64,000 nt of DNA from JBCDGZ01 sp038750655 (GCA_038750655.1 JBCDGZ010000011.1:1-64000); one strand, 5' to 3'. Shown: positions 9,752-17,736, counted from the stretch's first letter. A program made the numbers and translations. The notes: generated by a model not told the origin, from the letters alone.

Positions 9752-10417
9752 ATGAGAAAGTTATATGTTTCTAATAAAGACGAGTCGGTGCGCTTATTCA
9801 AGAGTAATTTTCTGGAGCTGTTCACTAAAGTTCACTACAGTGTCCCGCTGATTATTTACTTGCCTGTTATTGGATACTTTATTTATCTGACGGCGGTGGT
9901 GAAGCTGGGTTGGTTGAACGGAATTCTTTTATTTGCTGCGGGGATTATTGCTTGGTCTTTTGCGGAGTATTTCCTGCACCGATATGTTTTCCACTATGAA
10001 CCGACCTCCGAGTGGGGACAACGGATTCACTTTCTGATGCATGGCGTTCATCATGATTATCCCAATGATTCGATGCGGCTAGTCATGCCTCCTTCGGTGA
10101 GCATTCCGTTGGCGTTCATCTTTTATTATTTATTCCAATGGTTGTTTCCAGGATATATGCACTATCCCTTTTTTGCAGGGTTTGTGCTGGGATATGTAAT
10201 TTATGATATGATGCACTATGCCATTCATCATGTCAACTTTAATGCGAAGTGGTGGATGAGTTTGAAAGCTCATCATTTGAAACATCATTTCAAAGATCCG
10301 GAGAAAGGATATGGTGTCAGTTCCAAGGTTTGGGATGTATTGATTGGCTCAGATTTTAAAAAGGCAAATGAGAAAAAAAGCATTGAACGTAAAGCCGTTG
10401 ATACAACACCAAGCTGA
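9752..10417 (+). CDS. Sphingolipid fatty-acid 2-hydroxylase-like (FA2H/Scs7 type)
   Basis: A 221-residue fatty acid hydroxylase superfamily protein with the histidine pattern of FA2H/Scs7: H76 and H81 (EYFLHRYVFHYE), H93, H97, H100 and H101 (HFLMHGVHHDYPND), H155, H159 and H160 (MHYAIHH), and H174/H175 with H178/H179 (AHHLKHHF), followed by GYGVSSKVWDVL. Four membrane segments are visible. It lacks the N-terminal cytochrome b5 domain of the yeast and animal enzymes, so electrons must come from another protein. The expected reaction is 2-hydroxylation of the N-acyl chain of ceramide. A C4-hydroxylase or carotenoid hydroxylase is the main alternative, but the motif spacing and position among sphingolipid genes favour FA2H. 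Confidence 0.85.
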   Translation: MRKLYVSNKDESVRLFKSNFLELFTKVHYSVPLIIYLPVIGYFIYLTAVVKLGWLNGILLFAAGIIAWSFAEYFLHRYVFHYEPTSEWGQRIHFLMHGVHHDYPNDSMRLVMPPSVSIPLAFIFYYLFQWLFPGYMHYPFFAGFVLGYVIYDMMHYAIHHVNFNAKWWMSLKAHHLKHHFKDPEKGYGVSSKVWDVLIGSDFKKANEKKSIERKAVDTTPS

Positions 10418-11351
10418 GCAGATTGAGGACAGGGCCTTTCAGCGTTTCTCTACAAAAAACGTACTGATCGCTGGATTGATCACCCTGCTGTATCTCTTTT
10501 GGGTGATACAGATTATGGGGGTGCGTTCGGATCACTATTTCCTGCTGTCCATCTGTTTGGGAGCTTACTTTGGAGGGGCGACTTCCCGGAAAATATTTTG
10601 GGGGTTTCTCTTTGTAGTCTTGTATTGGTTTGTGTATGATGCGATGCGGGTTTATCCCAACTACATGGTCAATCCGGTGCACATTCAGGAGCCCTACGAT
10701 TTGGAAAAAATGCTCTTTGGAATTAATTACGGAGGACAGTTACTGACTCCGAATCAATATTTTGCCCTGCATAATCATCCGGTTTTAGACATCGCCTCGG
10801 CGATCTTTTACCTATGCTGGGTGCCAGTGCCGATGATGTACGTCGTGTACTTATTCTTCAAGGATAAGCCTTTGATGGTGCAATTCGGCTGGACCTTTTT
10901 TCTGGTCAACGTGATCGGAATTACTATTTATTACTTGTATCCCGCTGCTCCACCTTGGTATGTAGAAGACTACGGTTTCGAGCTGCGAATGAATACACCG
11001 GGCAGTGCTGCGGGCTTATTGAGATTTGATGAGTTTTTTGGTATTTCCCTATTTAGCAATATGTACGAAAAAAATGCAAATGTTTTTGCTGCAATTCCTT
11101 CATTACATGCAGCCTTTCCCGTAATATTGCTGTACTTTGGCTTAAAAAAGAAGTTAAAATATGCATCTTTGCTCTTTTTAGTTATCTTGGTAGGGATATG
11201 GTTTGCTGCCGTTTACACCTTTCATCACTACTTTATTGATGTGTTAATAGGAGGACTGTCAGCATCTATCGCTATTGGTTTATATGAGCTATTGATGCGC
11301 ACGCAAAGATTCAAGAGATGGTTGAACAGCTACTTGCTTCTGGTCAACTAA
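10368..11351 (+). CDS. Aur1-like PAP2 enzyme (candidate inositol phosphorylceramide synthase)
   Basis: About 327 residues with several membrane spans. It carries the Aur1/IPC synthase signatures YPAAPPWY, IPSLHAAFP (catalytic H247) and FHHYFID (H286/H287 with D291). Aur1 transfers phosphoinositol from phosphatidylinositol to ceramide. The reading frame begins inside the hydroxylase gene: ATG at 10368 overlaps it by 50 bp, and a TTG at 10344 would overlap by 74 bp. I chose the ATG, which has AAAAGG just upstream. This suggests tight translational coupling. All supply genes for inositol and ceramide flank it, which supports the role; transfer of a different phospho-headgroup is possible. Confidence 0.83.
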   Translation: MRKKALNVKPLIQHQAEQIEDRAFQRFSTKNVLIAGLITLLYLFWVIQIMGVRSDHYFLLSICLGAYFGGATSRKIFWGFLFVVLYWFVYDAMRVYPNYMVNPVHIQEPYDLEKMLFGINYGGQLLTPNQYFALHNHPVLDIASAIFYLCWVPVPMMYVVYLFFKDKPLMVQFGWTFFLVNVIGITIYYLYPAAPPWYVEDYGFELRMNTPGSAAGLLRFDEFFGISLFSNMYEKNANVFAAIPSLHAAFPVILLYFGLKKKLKYASLLFLVILVGIWFAAVYTFHHYFIDVLIGGLSASIAIGLYELLMRTQRFKRWLNSYLLLVN

Positions 11352-11385
11352 ATCATAATTTTGGACGACTGAAAATTGATATTTC

Positions 11386-12594
11386 ATGAATAGGCTAGTA
11401 GAAAGGATGGCGAAGTATGATGCGCCACAAAAAGCAAGAGAGCTAGGGGTGTACCCCTATTTCCGAACGATTGAATCCGAGCAGGATACTGAAGTGATCA
11501 TCAATGGTAAAAAGGTATTGATGTTTGGATCTAACAGTTACCTCGGGTTGACCAATCACCCCAGACTGAAGGAGGCTTCCAAGGCCGCTATCGATCGCTA
11601 TGGTTCCGGCTGCGCCGGCTCCCGCTTCCTGAACGGAACGCTGGACTTGCATCTTGAGTTAGAAGAAAAACTGGCTCGATTTGTCGGTAAAGATGAGGCG
11701 CTGGTTTTTAGCACTGGCTATCAGGTTAACCTAGGTGTTATTTCTTCTATCACCCGCCGTCAAGATCACATCTTATTGGATGAGCTGGACCACGCCTGCA
11801 TTATTGATGGTACTCGTCTGTCTTTTGCTAAAACCAAGAAGTTCCGCCATAACGATATGGCTGATCTGGAAAAATCCTTGCAGCGTATCGATACTGATGG
11901 GCTCAAGATGATTGTAGTCGACGGTGTGTTCAGCATGGAAGGAGATGTCTGTAAGCTGGACAAAATTGTTGAGTTGGCCCGAAAGTACGGCGCCAATGTG
12001 ATGGTCGATGATGCCCACGGGCTTGGAGTCTTGGGGGCTGGCGGCAAAGGAACCGCAGACCACTTTGGGCTTACCGACGAGGTCGATCTGATCATGGGGA
12101 CTTTCAGCAAATCCCTGGCTTCCATCGGCGGATTCATCGCCTCGGACAAGGCTACCATCAACTATCTCAAACACCACGCTCGCTCGCTGATCTTCAGCGC
12201 CAGTATCGCTCCCGGTAATGCGGCCAGCGTGATCGCTGCGCTCGACCTGATCGCCGATCAGCCAGAGCTAATCGATAAGGTTTGGCACAACACCAAGCTG
12301 GCCCTCGATGGGCTGCGCAGCCTTGGTTTGGATACCGGCCGCACCGAGACGCCGATCATCCCGATTTACGTTCGCGATAACTTCAAAACCTTCAAACTGA
12401 CCCGAATGCTGTTGGAAGAAGGTATCTTCGTGAATCCGGTGATCACACCGGCAGTGAAGCCGGAGGACTCGTTGATTCGCTTCTCCCTGATGGCTTCCCA
12501 TACGGAAGATCAGATCGCCTATGCCTTGGAAAAAATTGCCAAGATCAGTAAGGTGCTCGACCTTCCCAAACTACAAAATGCCCACGCTGGATGA
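11386..12594 (+). CDS. spt: Serine palmitoyltransferase
   Basis: A 402-residue PLP enzyme of the alpha-oxoamine synthase family. It condenses L-serine with palmitoyl-CoA to 3-ketosphinganine, the first step of sphingolipid synthesis. Visible marks are YPYFRTIESEQDTEV near the N-terminus, FGSNSYLGL, GCAGSRFLNGTLDLH, MVDDAHGLG, and the PLP lysine K242 in TFSKSLASIGG. The sequence follows the soluble Sphingobacterium-type SPT closely from memory and differs from BioF and Kbl in the N-terminal and SRFLNGT segments. It sits 34 bp after the Aur1-like gene and overlaps the next gene by four bases (ATGA), indicating translational coupling. Confidence 0.95.
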   Translation: MNRLVERMAKYDAPQKARELGVYPYFRTIESEQDTEVIINGKKVLMFGSNSYLGLTNHPRLKEASKAAIDRYGSGCAGSRFLNGTLDLHLELEEKLARFVGKDEALVFSTGYQVNLGVISSITRRQDHILLDELDHACIIDGTRLSFAKTKKFRHNDMADLEKSLQRIDTDGLKMIVVDGVFSMEGDVCKLDKIVELARKYGANVMVDDAHGLGVLGAGGKGTADHFGLTDEVDLIMGTFSKSLASIGGFIASDKATINYLKHHARSLIFSASIAPGNAASVIAALDLIADQPELIDKVWHNTKLALDGLRSLGLDTGRTETPIIPIYVRDNFKTFKLTRMLLEEGIFVNPVITPAVKPEDSLIRFSLMASHTEDQIAYALEKIAKISKVLDLPKLQNAHAG

Positions 12595-13715
12595 CCATCG
12601 TTGCAGTCGAAACCAACAAACAGAGAAAACAATTTATAGACTTTCCGCATCAGCTGTATGCCAACGATCCGAATTATGTGCCAGAGATTTACCTGGCGCA
12701 AAAAGAGTTGTTTAGCAAGTCTAAAAATCCTTTTTTCAAAAACGCTAAAGTACAACTCTATCTCGCCTACGATAGCAACCAACGTATCGTAGGTCGGATC
12801 GCAGCCATACGCAACGACAGCTACAACGATTTTGCCAAGGCCAATATCGGCTTCTTTGGTTTTTTTGATGTTTATGAGGATTATGAGATTGCCCGGCAGT
12901 TGCTGGACAAAGCGGTAGCCTGGGTGAAAGCCGAAGGCCTGGATGCTATTCAAGGCCCGACCAACTTCTCTACCAACGATACGGCGGGCATGCTCAGCGA
13001 GGGCTTCGACAGCCCTCCAACCGTGCAGATGACTTACAATGCACCTTATTATCTCGACTTCGTAGAACGCTACGGCTTCCAATCTAAAATGGAGCTGCTG
13101 TCCTATCTCATTACTGAAGAGAAGGTCAACATGAAATCGCTCAGGGTAGCGAATATGCTAGAGGAACGGCTCAAGAAAAAAGGCATCGTTGTACGCACCC
13201 TAAAGATGAAGCAGTTCAAGCAAGATGTCAAGGCGATTAAGGAAGTGTACAACGCTGCTTGGGATAAAAACTGGGGCTTTGTACCGGCCACGGATGAGGA
13301 ATTCGAACATTTGGCCGATGGGCTGAAAATGATCATCAATCCCGATCTGGCACTGATTGCCGAGCATGATGGACGCAAGGTGGGCTTTCTGCTCGCCGTC
13401 CCTGACATCAACGAAATCATGCGGACCGTGAAGCGGGGGCGGCTGCTACCCTTCGGCATTTTTAAGTTACTGTTTGGAAAAAATAAGGTGAAAAAGGTAC
13501 GGATCATTACCCTGGGTATCTTGGAAGATTACCGCAAAATGGGCATCGAAGGTATCTTTTATAGCCGGGTGATACAAACTTGCCTGGCCGCCAAAATCTA
13601 TCAAGCCGAAGCCTCCTGGGTGTTGGCCAATAATCAGATGATGAATGCAGGTCTGGAAAAATTAAACGCCGAGGTCTACAAGCGGCATCGCATCTACGAG
13701 ATGCCGATCTCATAA
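12591..13715 (+). CDS. GNAT-like acyltransferase (candidate bacterial ceramide synthase)
   Basis: A 374-residue protein of the Bacteroidota GNAT-like family, with an N-terminal segment typical of it (NKQRKQFIDFPHQLYANDPN) and a C-terminal GNAT-like core (ITLGILEDYRKMGIEGIFYSR). It starts on the stop codon of spt (ATGA overlap) and is followed after 8 bp by the reductase gene. In Caulobacter, a GNAT-type acyltransferase, serine palmitoyltransferase and an NAD-dependent epimerase-like reductase are needed for ceramide synthesis. The same trio is adjacent here, so this protein is the best candidate to acylate 3-ketosphinganine. Direct evidence is fold-level and context only; the acyl donor (acyl-CoA or acyl-ACP) is unknown. 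Confidence 0.7.
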   Translation: MTIVAVETNKQRKQFIDFPHQLYANDPNYVPEIYLAQKELFSKSKNPFFKNAKVQLYLAYDSNQRIVGRIAAIRNDSYNDFAKANIGFFGFFDVYEDYEIARQLLDKAVAWVKAEGLDAIQGPTNFSTNDTAGMLSEGFDSPPTVQMTYNAPYYLDFVERYGFQSKMELLSYLITEEKVNMKSLRVANMLEERLKKKGIVVRTLKMKQFKQDVKAIKEVYNAAWDKNWGFVPATDEEFEHLADGLKMIINPDLALIAEHDGRKVGFLLAVPDINEIMRTVKRGRLLPFGIFKLLFGKNKVKKVRIITLGILEDYRKMGIEGIFYSRVIQTCLAAKIYQAEASWVLANNQMMNAGLEKLNAEVYKRHRIYEMPIS

Positions 13716-13723
13716 TTGCCCTA

Positions 13724-14710
13724 ATGAAAAAAGTACTAATTACCGGTTCTAGTGGCTTTGTAGGTAGCTTCCTGGTCGAAGAGTGCCTGGAGCGAGGGTT
13801 GGAAGTGTATGCTGGGGTGCGCGCCAGCAGCAGCCGGCAATTTTTGCAGGATGATCGCATCCATTTTTTTGAGATGAATTTTGAAGACCTTCCTCATTTG
13901 CGTCAGCAATGTAAAGCCATTGACTTCGACTATGTCATTCACTGCGCGGGGCTGACCAAGGCGGAGAGTGAGGAGGGATATATGAAAGTCAACTGTACCT
14001 ACACCCAGAACTTGATTGAATGCCTGGGGGAGGGGAGGGGCTTAGAAAAATTTGTTTTTATCAGCAGTCTGGCAGCCTACGGCCCCGCCGATCAACAGGA
14101 GGAAGACCTTGTCCGGGAGGCCCTGCCGCCTCGCCCCATCACCGCCTACGGCCGCAGCAAACTCGCCGCCGAGCAATACATCAAAGGGCTCCAGGATTTT
14201 CCTTACCTCATCTTTCGCCCCACTGCCGTCTACGGCCCCCGCGAAAAAGAATTGCTGGCCTTCTACAAAATTATCAACCGAGGCATCGAACCCTACATCG
14301 GTTTTAACCAACAACAGCTGACCTTCATTTACGTCCGAGATTTAGTGCGCATCATCGCCGACAGCCTAAAGGCTTCGGTGACCCAAGCCGCCTACTTCGT
14401 CTCCGATGGCCAGTCCTACCCCGCGCAATACTTGGGGCAGCTGACCCGAGAGTCGCTGAGCAAAAGAACCTTCAAAATCCACGTTCCACTGGCTTTGGTG
14501 CGTGGTTTTGCCGTAATAACCGAGCAGCTGGGACGGATTAGTGGAAAATATCCCCTCTTTAATCTGGAAAAGGTTAAAGAATTAGAAAGTCTGAACTGGA
14601 AGTGCGATATTCGCCCCCTGCAAGAAGATTTGGGTTTCCAACCACGCTATTTGCTGGACGCAGGTATCCCCGAAACTATGGCTTGGTACAAAAAACACAA
14701 TTGGCTTTAA
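13724..14710 (+). CDS. NAD-dependent epimerase/dehydratase-like reductase (candidate ceramide reductase)
   Basis: A 328-residue extended short-chain dehydrogenase. The Rossmann motif TGSSGFVG spans residues 7-14, the catalytic pair is Y142 and K146 (AYGRSK), with Ser near 114-115. By position after spt and the GNAT-like gene it is expected to reduce the 3-keto group of 3-ketosphinganine or of the keto-ceramide, as the Caulobacter CerR protein does. A sugar-nucleotide epimerase role cannot be excluded from motifs alone. It is 31 bp before the inositol-phosphate synthase gene, so it belongs to the same transcript. Confidence 0.75.
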   Translation: MKKVLITGSSGFVGSFLVEECLERGLEVYAGVRASSSRQFLQDDRIHFFEMNFEDLPHLRQQCKAIDFDYVIHCAGLTKAESEEGYMKVNCTYTQNLIECLGEGRGLEKFVFISSLAAYGPADQQEEDLVREALPPRPITAYGRSKLAAEQYIKGLQDFPYLIFRPTAVYGPREKELLAFYKIINRGIEPYIGFNQQQLTFIYVRDLVRIIADSLKASVTQAAYFVSDGQSYPAQYLGQLTRESLSKRTFKIHVPLALVRGFAVITEQLGRISGKYPLFNLEKVKELESLNWKCDIRPLQEDLGFQPRYLLDAGIPETMAWYKKHNWL

Positions 14711-14741
14711 ACTAATTTGATCATAAAAGGAAGAGAAAACA

Positions 14742-16040
14742 ATGCTAAAGAAACCAAAAGGTAAGTTAGGCGTTCTCATGCCCGGACTCGGTGCTGTAGC
14801 GACTACTTTCATCGCAGGAGTCATTGCCATTAGAAAAGGGCTTGCTGCCCCTGTTGGCTCCCTTACCCAAATGGGCACCATCCGCCTGGGTAAGCGCACT
14901 GAACTTCGCAATCCGCTCATCAAAGACTTTGCTCCTATAGCGAACCTCAAAGATATGGTCTTCGGAGGTTGGGATATTTTCAAAGACAATGTTTACGAGG
15001 CTGCCGTGAATGCAGAGGTGCTGGACACCCGACTGCTGGACCAAGTCAAAAAAGAACTGCAAGCCATCAAGCCGATGCGCGCAGTTTTTGACACCGCCTA
15101 CGTCAAAAAACTCAACGGTAAACACGTCAAAAAAGGAGCGACTAAAATGAAGCTGGCGGAGTCGCTGATGCGTGATATTCGCAAGTTCAAAAAAGACAAT
15201 AACTGCGATCGGCTCGTCATGATCTGGTGCGGTTCTACTGAAATTTACATGGCCCCCAACGATGTGCATCAAACCATCGAAGCCTTCGAGGAAGGGCTGC
15301 GTAATAACGATGAGAGCATTCCACCGAGCATGATCTATGCCTATGCAGCCATCAAGTCGGGCGTACCCTACGCCAACGGTGCTCCCAATCTCTCTGGTGA
15401 TGTGCCTGCACTGGTGCAGCTGGCTAAAGATAACAAAGTACCGATTGCCGGAAAGGACTTCAAAACTGGGCAAACCCTCATCAAGACCATCATCGCTCCG
15501 GGCCTGAAGGCTCGCTCGCTGGGCGTTCAAGGCTGGTTCTCTACCAATATCCTCGGTAACCGCGATGGCGAAGTGCTGGATGATCCAGAAAGCTTCAAAA
15601 CTAAGGAAGTCTCTAAGCTAGGGGTATTGGAGCAAATCCTGGAGCCCGAAAAGCACCCTGACCTCTACGGCGATCTGTACCACAAAGTACGGATCAACTA
15701 CTATCCGCCTCGCGGAGATAACAAAGAGGGCTGGGACAATATAGACATTCGAGGTTGGCTGAATTACGGGATGCAGATTAAGATTGACTTCCTTTGCCGA
15801 GATTCGATTTTGGCTGCTCCCATCGTTCTAGACCTGGCCTTACTGCTCGACCTGGCGGGCCGCGCGGAGATGGGCGGGATACAGGAATGGCTGTCTTTTT
15901 ACTTCAAGACGCCACAAACAGCCGACGATCTCTATCCGCAGCATGACTTGTTTAAGCAGCTGATGAAGCTCAAAAATACCCTGCGTCACATCAAAGGGGA
16001 GGAGCTGATTACCCACCTTGGACTGGACTATTATTACTAG
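14742..16040 (+). CDS. myo-Inositol-1-phosphate synthase
   Basis: A 432-residue NAD-dependent enzyme that converts glucose 6-phosphate to inositol 3-phosphate (L-myo-inositol 1-phosphate). The N-terminal Rossmann motif is MPGLGAVATTFIAG. The C-terminal core has the strongly conserved DFLCRDSILAAPIVLDLALLL-type segment (around residue 350) and KVRINYYPPRGDNKEGWDNI. It is followed by the PgpA-like phosphatase and lies in the same direction as the ceramide genes, so it supplies the inositol headgroup of the predicted lipid. A good ribosome site (AAGGAAGAG) lies 7 to 15 bases before the ATG. Confidence 0.92.
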   Translation: MLKKPKGKLGVLMPGLGAVATTFIAGVIAIRKGLAAPVGSLTQMGTIRLGKRTELRNPLIKDFAPIANLKDMVFGGWDIFKDNVYEAAVNAEVLDTRLLDQVKKELQAIKPMRAVFDTAYVKKLNGKHVKKGATKMKLAESLMRDIRKFKKDNNCDRLVMIWCGSTEIYMAPNDVHQTIEAFEEGLRNNDESIPPSMIYAYAAIKSGVPYANGAPNLSGDVPALVQLAKDNKVPIAGKDFKTGQTLIKTIIAPGLKARSLGVQGWFSTNILGNRDGEVLDDPESFKTKEVSKLGVLEQILEPEKHPDLYGDLYHKVRINYYPPRGDNKEGWDNIDIRGWLNYGMQIKIDFLCRDSILAAPIVLDLALLLDLAGRAEMGGIQEWLSFYFKTPQTADDLYPQHDLFKQLMKLKNTLRHIKGEELITHLGLDYYY

Positions 16041-16057
16041 TAAATAGACCCTTGACA

Positions 16058-16094
16058 GTTGGTATGGGATCAAAATTACTGATCCTATACCAAC
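16058..16094 (+). other. Strong hairpin between inositol-phosphate synthase and PgpA genes
   Basis: A 14-bp stem (16058-16071 with 16081-16094, one G-U wobble) closes a 9-base loop. There is no T-tract, so it is not a classical terminator. It ends 20 bp before the PgpA start, a place suited to mRNA processing, transcript stabilisation or attenuation inside the operon. Confidence 0.55.
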
Positions 16095-16114
16095 GCTCTT
16101 GGTATTCCTGTCGC

Positions 16115-16582
16115 ATGTCATCGATTCACAAAATTATTGCTACAGCTTTCGGCGCAGGCTATTCGCCTTTTGCGCCAGGAACAGCGGGCGCGCTAGTGGG
16201 CCTACTGATTTGGTGGGGTGCGGGGCAGGCCCTGGGCGAGAGGCCCACTTTTCCTTGGCTGATGTTGGGCGCTACGCTGCTGGTCTTCCTCCTGGGCGTC
16301 TGGTCGGCCGATGCGCTAGAAAAGGAATGGGGCAAAGACCCTTCTCGTGTAGTGGCTGATGAGGTGGTTGGTATGTGGATCAGCCTGCTGTGGGTACCGC
16401 TGGGCTGGCCCTATCTATTGACAGGATTTATCTTATTTCGTATTTTCGATATTTGGAAGCCCCTCTATGTACGGAGCATGGAGCGTTTGCCCGGAGGTTG
16501 GGGGGTAATGATGGATGATGTATTAGCGGGTATTTATGCCAACCTGGTCTTGCAGGTGCTGATCCATTTTCACATCCTCTAA
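16115..16582 (+). CDS. PgpA-family phosphatase (candidate phosphatidylinositol-phosphate phosphatase)
   Basis: A 155-residue membrane phosphatase of the PgpA family, with the N-terminal GYSPFAPGTAG motif, the DEVVGMW motif and the C-terminal DDVLAGIYAN motif, and three to four hydrophobic segments. PgpA normally dephosphorylates phosphatidylglycerophosphate. In inositol-lipid clusters of Bacteroides, a PgpA-like enzyme is thought to dephosphorylate phosphatidylinositol phosphate, which fits its place after the inositol-phosphate synthase gene here. The start at ATG 16115 is chosen because upstream in-frame codons read through a hairpin and give an unlikely N-terminus. Confidence 0.82.
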   Translation: MSSIHKIIATAFGAGYSPFAPGTAGALVGLLIWWGAGQALGERPTFPWLMLGATLLVFLLGVWSADALEKEWGKDPSRVVADEVVGMWISLLWVPLGWPYLLTGFILFRIFDIWKPLYVRSMERLPGGWGVMMDDVLAGIYANLVLQVLIHFHIL

Positions 16583-16617
16583 TCATTCTGAGCGATTATT
16601 CAAAACCCACAGCTGGA

Positions 16618-17055
16618 TTGGAAAAGCAGGCAGAAAGGCTAGATATTAATTTGTACAAAGAAACGGTTCCTCCCGGAACCTGGCTTTCCTTTTTCCGGTC
16701 TCAACTGGCCGCCTTTATTGCTACGGCTACTGATTTTTTCATCGTTATTCTCCTCACCGAATTAGTGGGCATCTGGTATGTTATCTCCAATGCTATTGGT
16801 GCCTTTATTGGTACAGTTGTCAGCTTTTTACTGGGGCGTTATTGGGTTTTTGAGTCCCTCAACCGCAAAATTCATCAGCAGGCCTTTCGCTACATTTTAG
16901 TCTCTGCGGGGAGTTTGATACTCAACACTTTAGGCGTTTATTTACTCACCGAAAATAGTAGCCTCAATTACATCTATTCTAAAATGATTGTCTCCCTGAT
17001 CGTTGGAATTTGCTTCAACTTTGTACTTCACAAGCTGTTTGTCTTTAAGAGATAG
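16618..17055 (+). CDS. GtrA-like four-helix membrane protein
   Basis: About 145 residues with four membrane helices of the GtrA type (FRSQLAAFIATATDFFIVI, GAFIGTVVSFLLGRYWVF, and two later). GtrA proteins are linked to movement of lipid-linked sugars or to cell-surface polysaccharide synthesis. It is the last gene of the lipid block, so it may help translocate the inositol lipid or a glycosylated form (inference). No ATG is present near the N-terminus: TTG at 16618 is used, but an upstream ATT at 16585 in an open frame or a TTG about 30 bp further in is also possible. Confidence 0.75.
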   Translation: MEKQAERLDINLYKETVPPGTWLSFFRSQLAAFIATATDFFIVILLTELVGIWYVISNAIGAFIGTVVSFLLGRYWVFESLNRKIHQQAFRYILVSAGSLILNTLGVYLLTENSSLNYIYSKMIVSLIVGICFNFVLHKLFVFKR

Positions 17056-17088
17056 ACAAATTAAGCTGTCACAAGACTTTTACTTTTC

Positions 17089-17105
17089 AGGTTTTTTAAA
17101 AACCT
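17089..17105. terminator. A/T-rich palindrome after the lipid operon
   Basis: AGGTTTTT and AAAAACCT form an 8-bp stem with almost no loop, 34 bp after the GtrA-like stop codon. It contains its own T-run and may end the operon, but the stem is weak. Confidence 0.3.
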
Positions 17106-17271
17106 TAAAACAATCTTAACATTTTCGGTATAGTATTTGGTCTATGCCTATCATCTGTTTGGTAGATTGTTGCAGAAAGATCATTCTCCCCTCGATTATT
17201 CCTCCCCTCACATCAATCCCTTATCCTTCGACAATGAAGTTTGCTATTAATAACCAAGGTAATTCAATAAA

Positions 17272-17460
17272 ATGCACAGACAATTAATGAGTCAATCCAA
17301 AAGATATGAGGTACTAGATGTGGCATCGCTTAGAGTAGTCACAGGCGGCGGTGGAATTGATTCGAAAGCAGATTATTGCGATTGGCAAGACACTACCGAT
17401 CCCATCAGACCGGCATTCGGCACTAGCTTATGCCCGCCGCCGGCCGAAGGGAATAGATGA
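17272..17460 (+). CDS. Small peptide with a glycine-rich junction, unknown
   Basis: A 62-residue ORF (or 56 from ATG 17290). The N-terminal half is charged and leader-like (YEVLDVASLRVVTGGGG); the C-terminal half has two cysteines and is proline-rich (CPPPAEGNR). The layout resembles the double-glycine natural-product precursors of Bacteroidota, but no modification enzyme or C39 transporter is adjacent. It lies between the lipid operon and a second small GG peptide. It could be a short non-functional ORF; support comes from the second, similar gene 130 bp away. Confidence 0.45.
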   Translation: MHRQLMSQSKRYEVLDVASLRVVTGGGGIDSKADYCDWQDTTDPIRPAFGTSLCPPPAEGNR

Positions 17461-17592
17461 TATACGTACTTGTACTGAACCGATTTACAATATACCATGG
17501 AACTAGACGGACTAAAAATTTACAGTAAAGGATTTTACGACTTTGTATACAGAATAAGGTAATGCATTCAATAACCAATAAATTTCAAGATC

Positions 17593-17733
17593 ATGAAAAT
17601 GCGGACAAAGATCAAAGATCTTCGTGATTTGAAGACTTTGAACAACAACGCCAAGATCAAACTGAAAGGTGGTAAAGGTTTCACTACGGGTGAAGGCCAC
17701 AGTGCGCCGCCGCCACCTACAGGTGACAACTAA
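17593..17733 (+). CDS. Small double-glycine leader peptide (46 residues)
   Basis: MKMRTKIKDLRDLKTLNN begins a basic, amphipathic leader that ends in KLKGG (residues 23-27), followed by an 18-residue tail, KGFTTGEGHSAPPPPTGDN. The leader with a terminal GG is typical of Bacteroidota bacteriocin-like or natural-product precursors exported or trimmed at the double glycine. A strong terminator hairpin follows immediately, which supports a real transcription unit. No maturase is visible nearby; the TPR kinase gene follows. The product's role is unknown. Confidence 0.6.
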   Translation: MKMRTKIKDLRDLKTLNNNAKIKLKGGKGFTTGEGHSAPPPPTGDN

Positions 17734-17736
17734 GAA

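Noticed and set aside
11386..12594. BioF or Kbl identity for the PLP enzyme
   Set aside because: The N-terminal and SRFLNGT segments and the adjacent ceramide genes fit serine palmitoyltransferase better.
16052..16080. TTGACA plus a -10-like ATTACT at 17-bp spacing before the PgpA gene
   Set aside because: Enterobacterial-type boxes are not the usual Bacteroidota promoter, and the sequence forms the stem of a hairpin.
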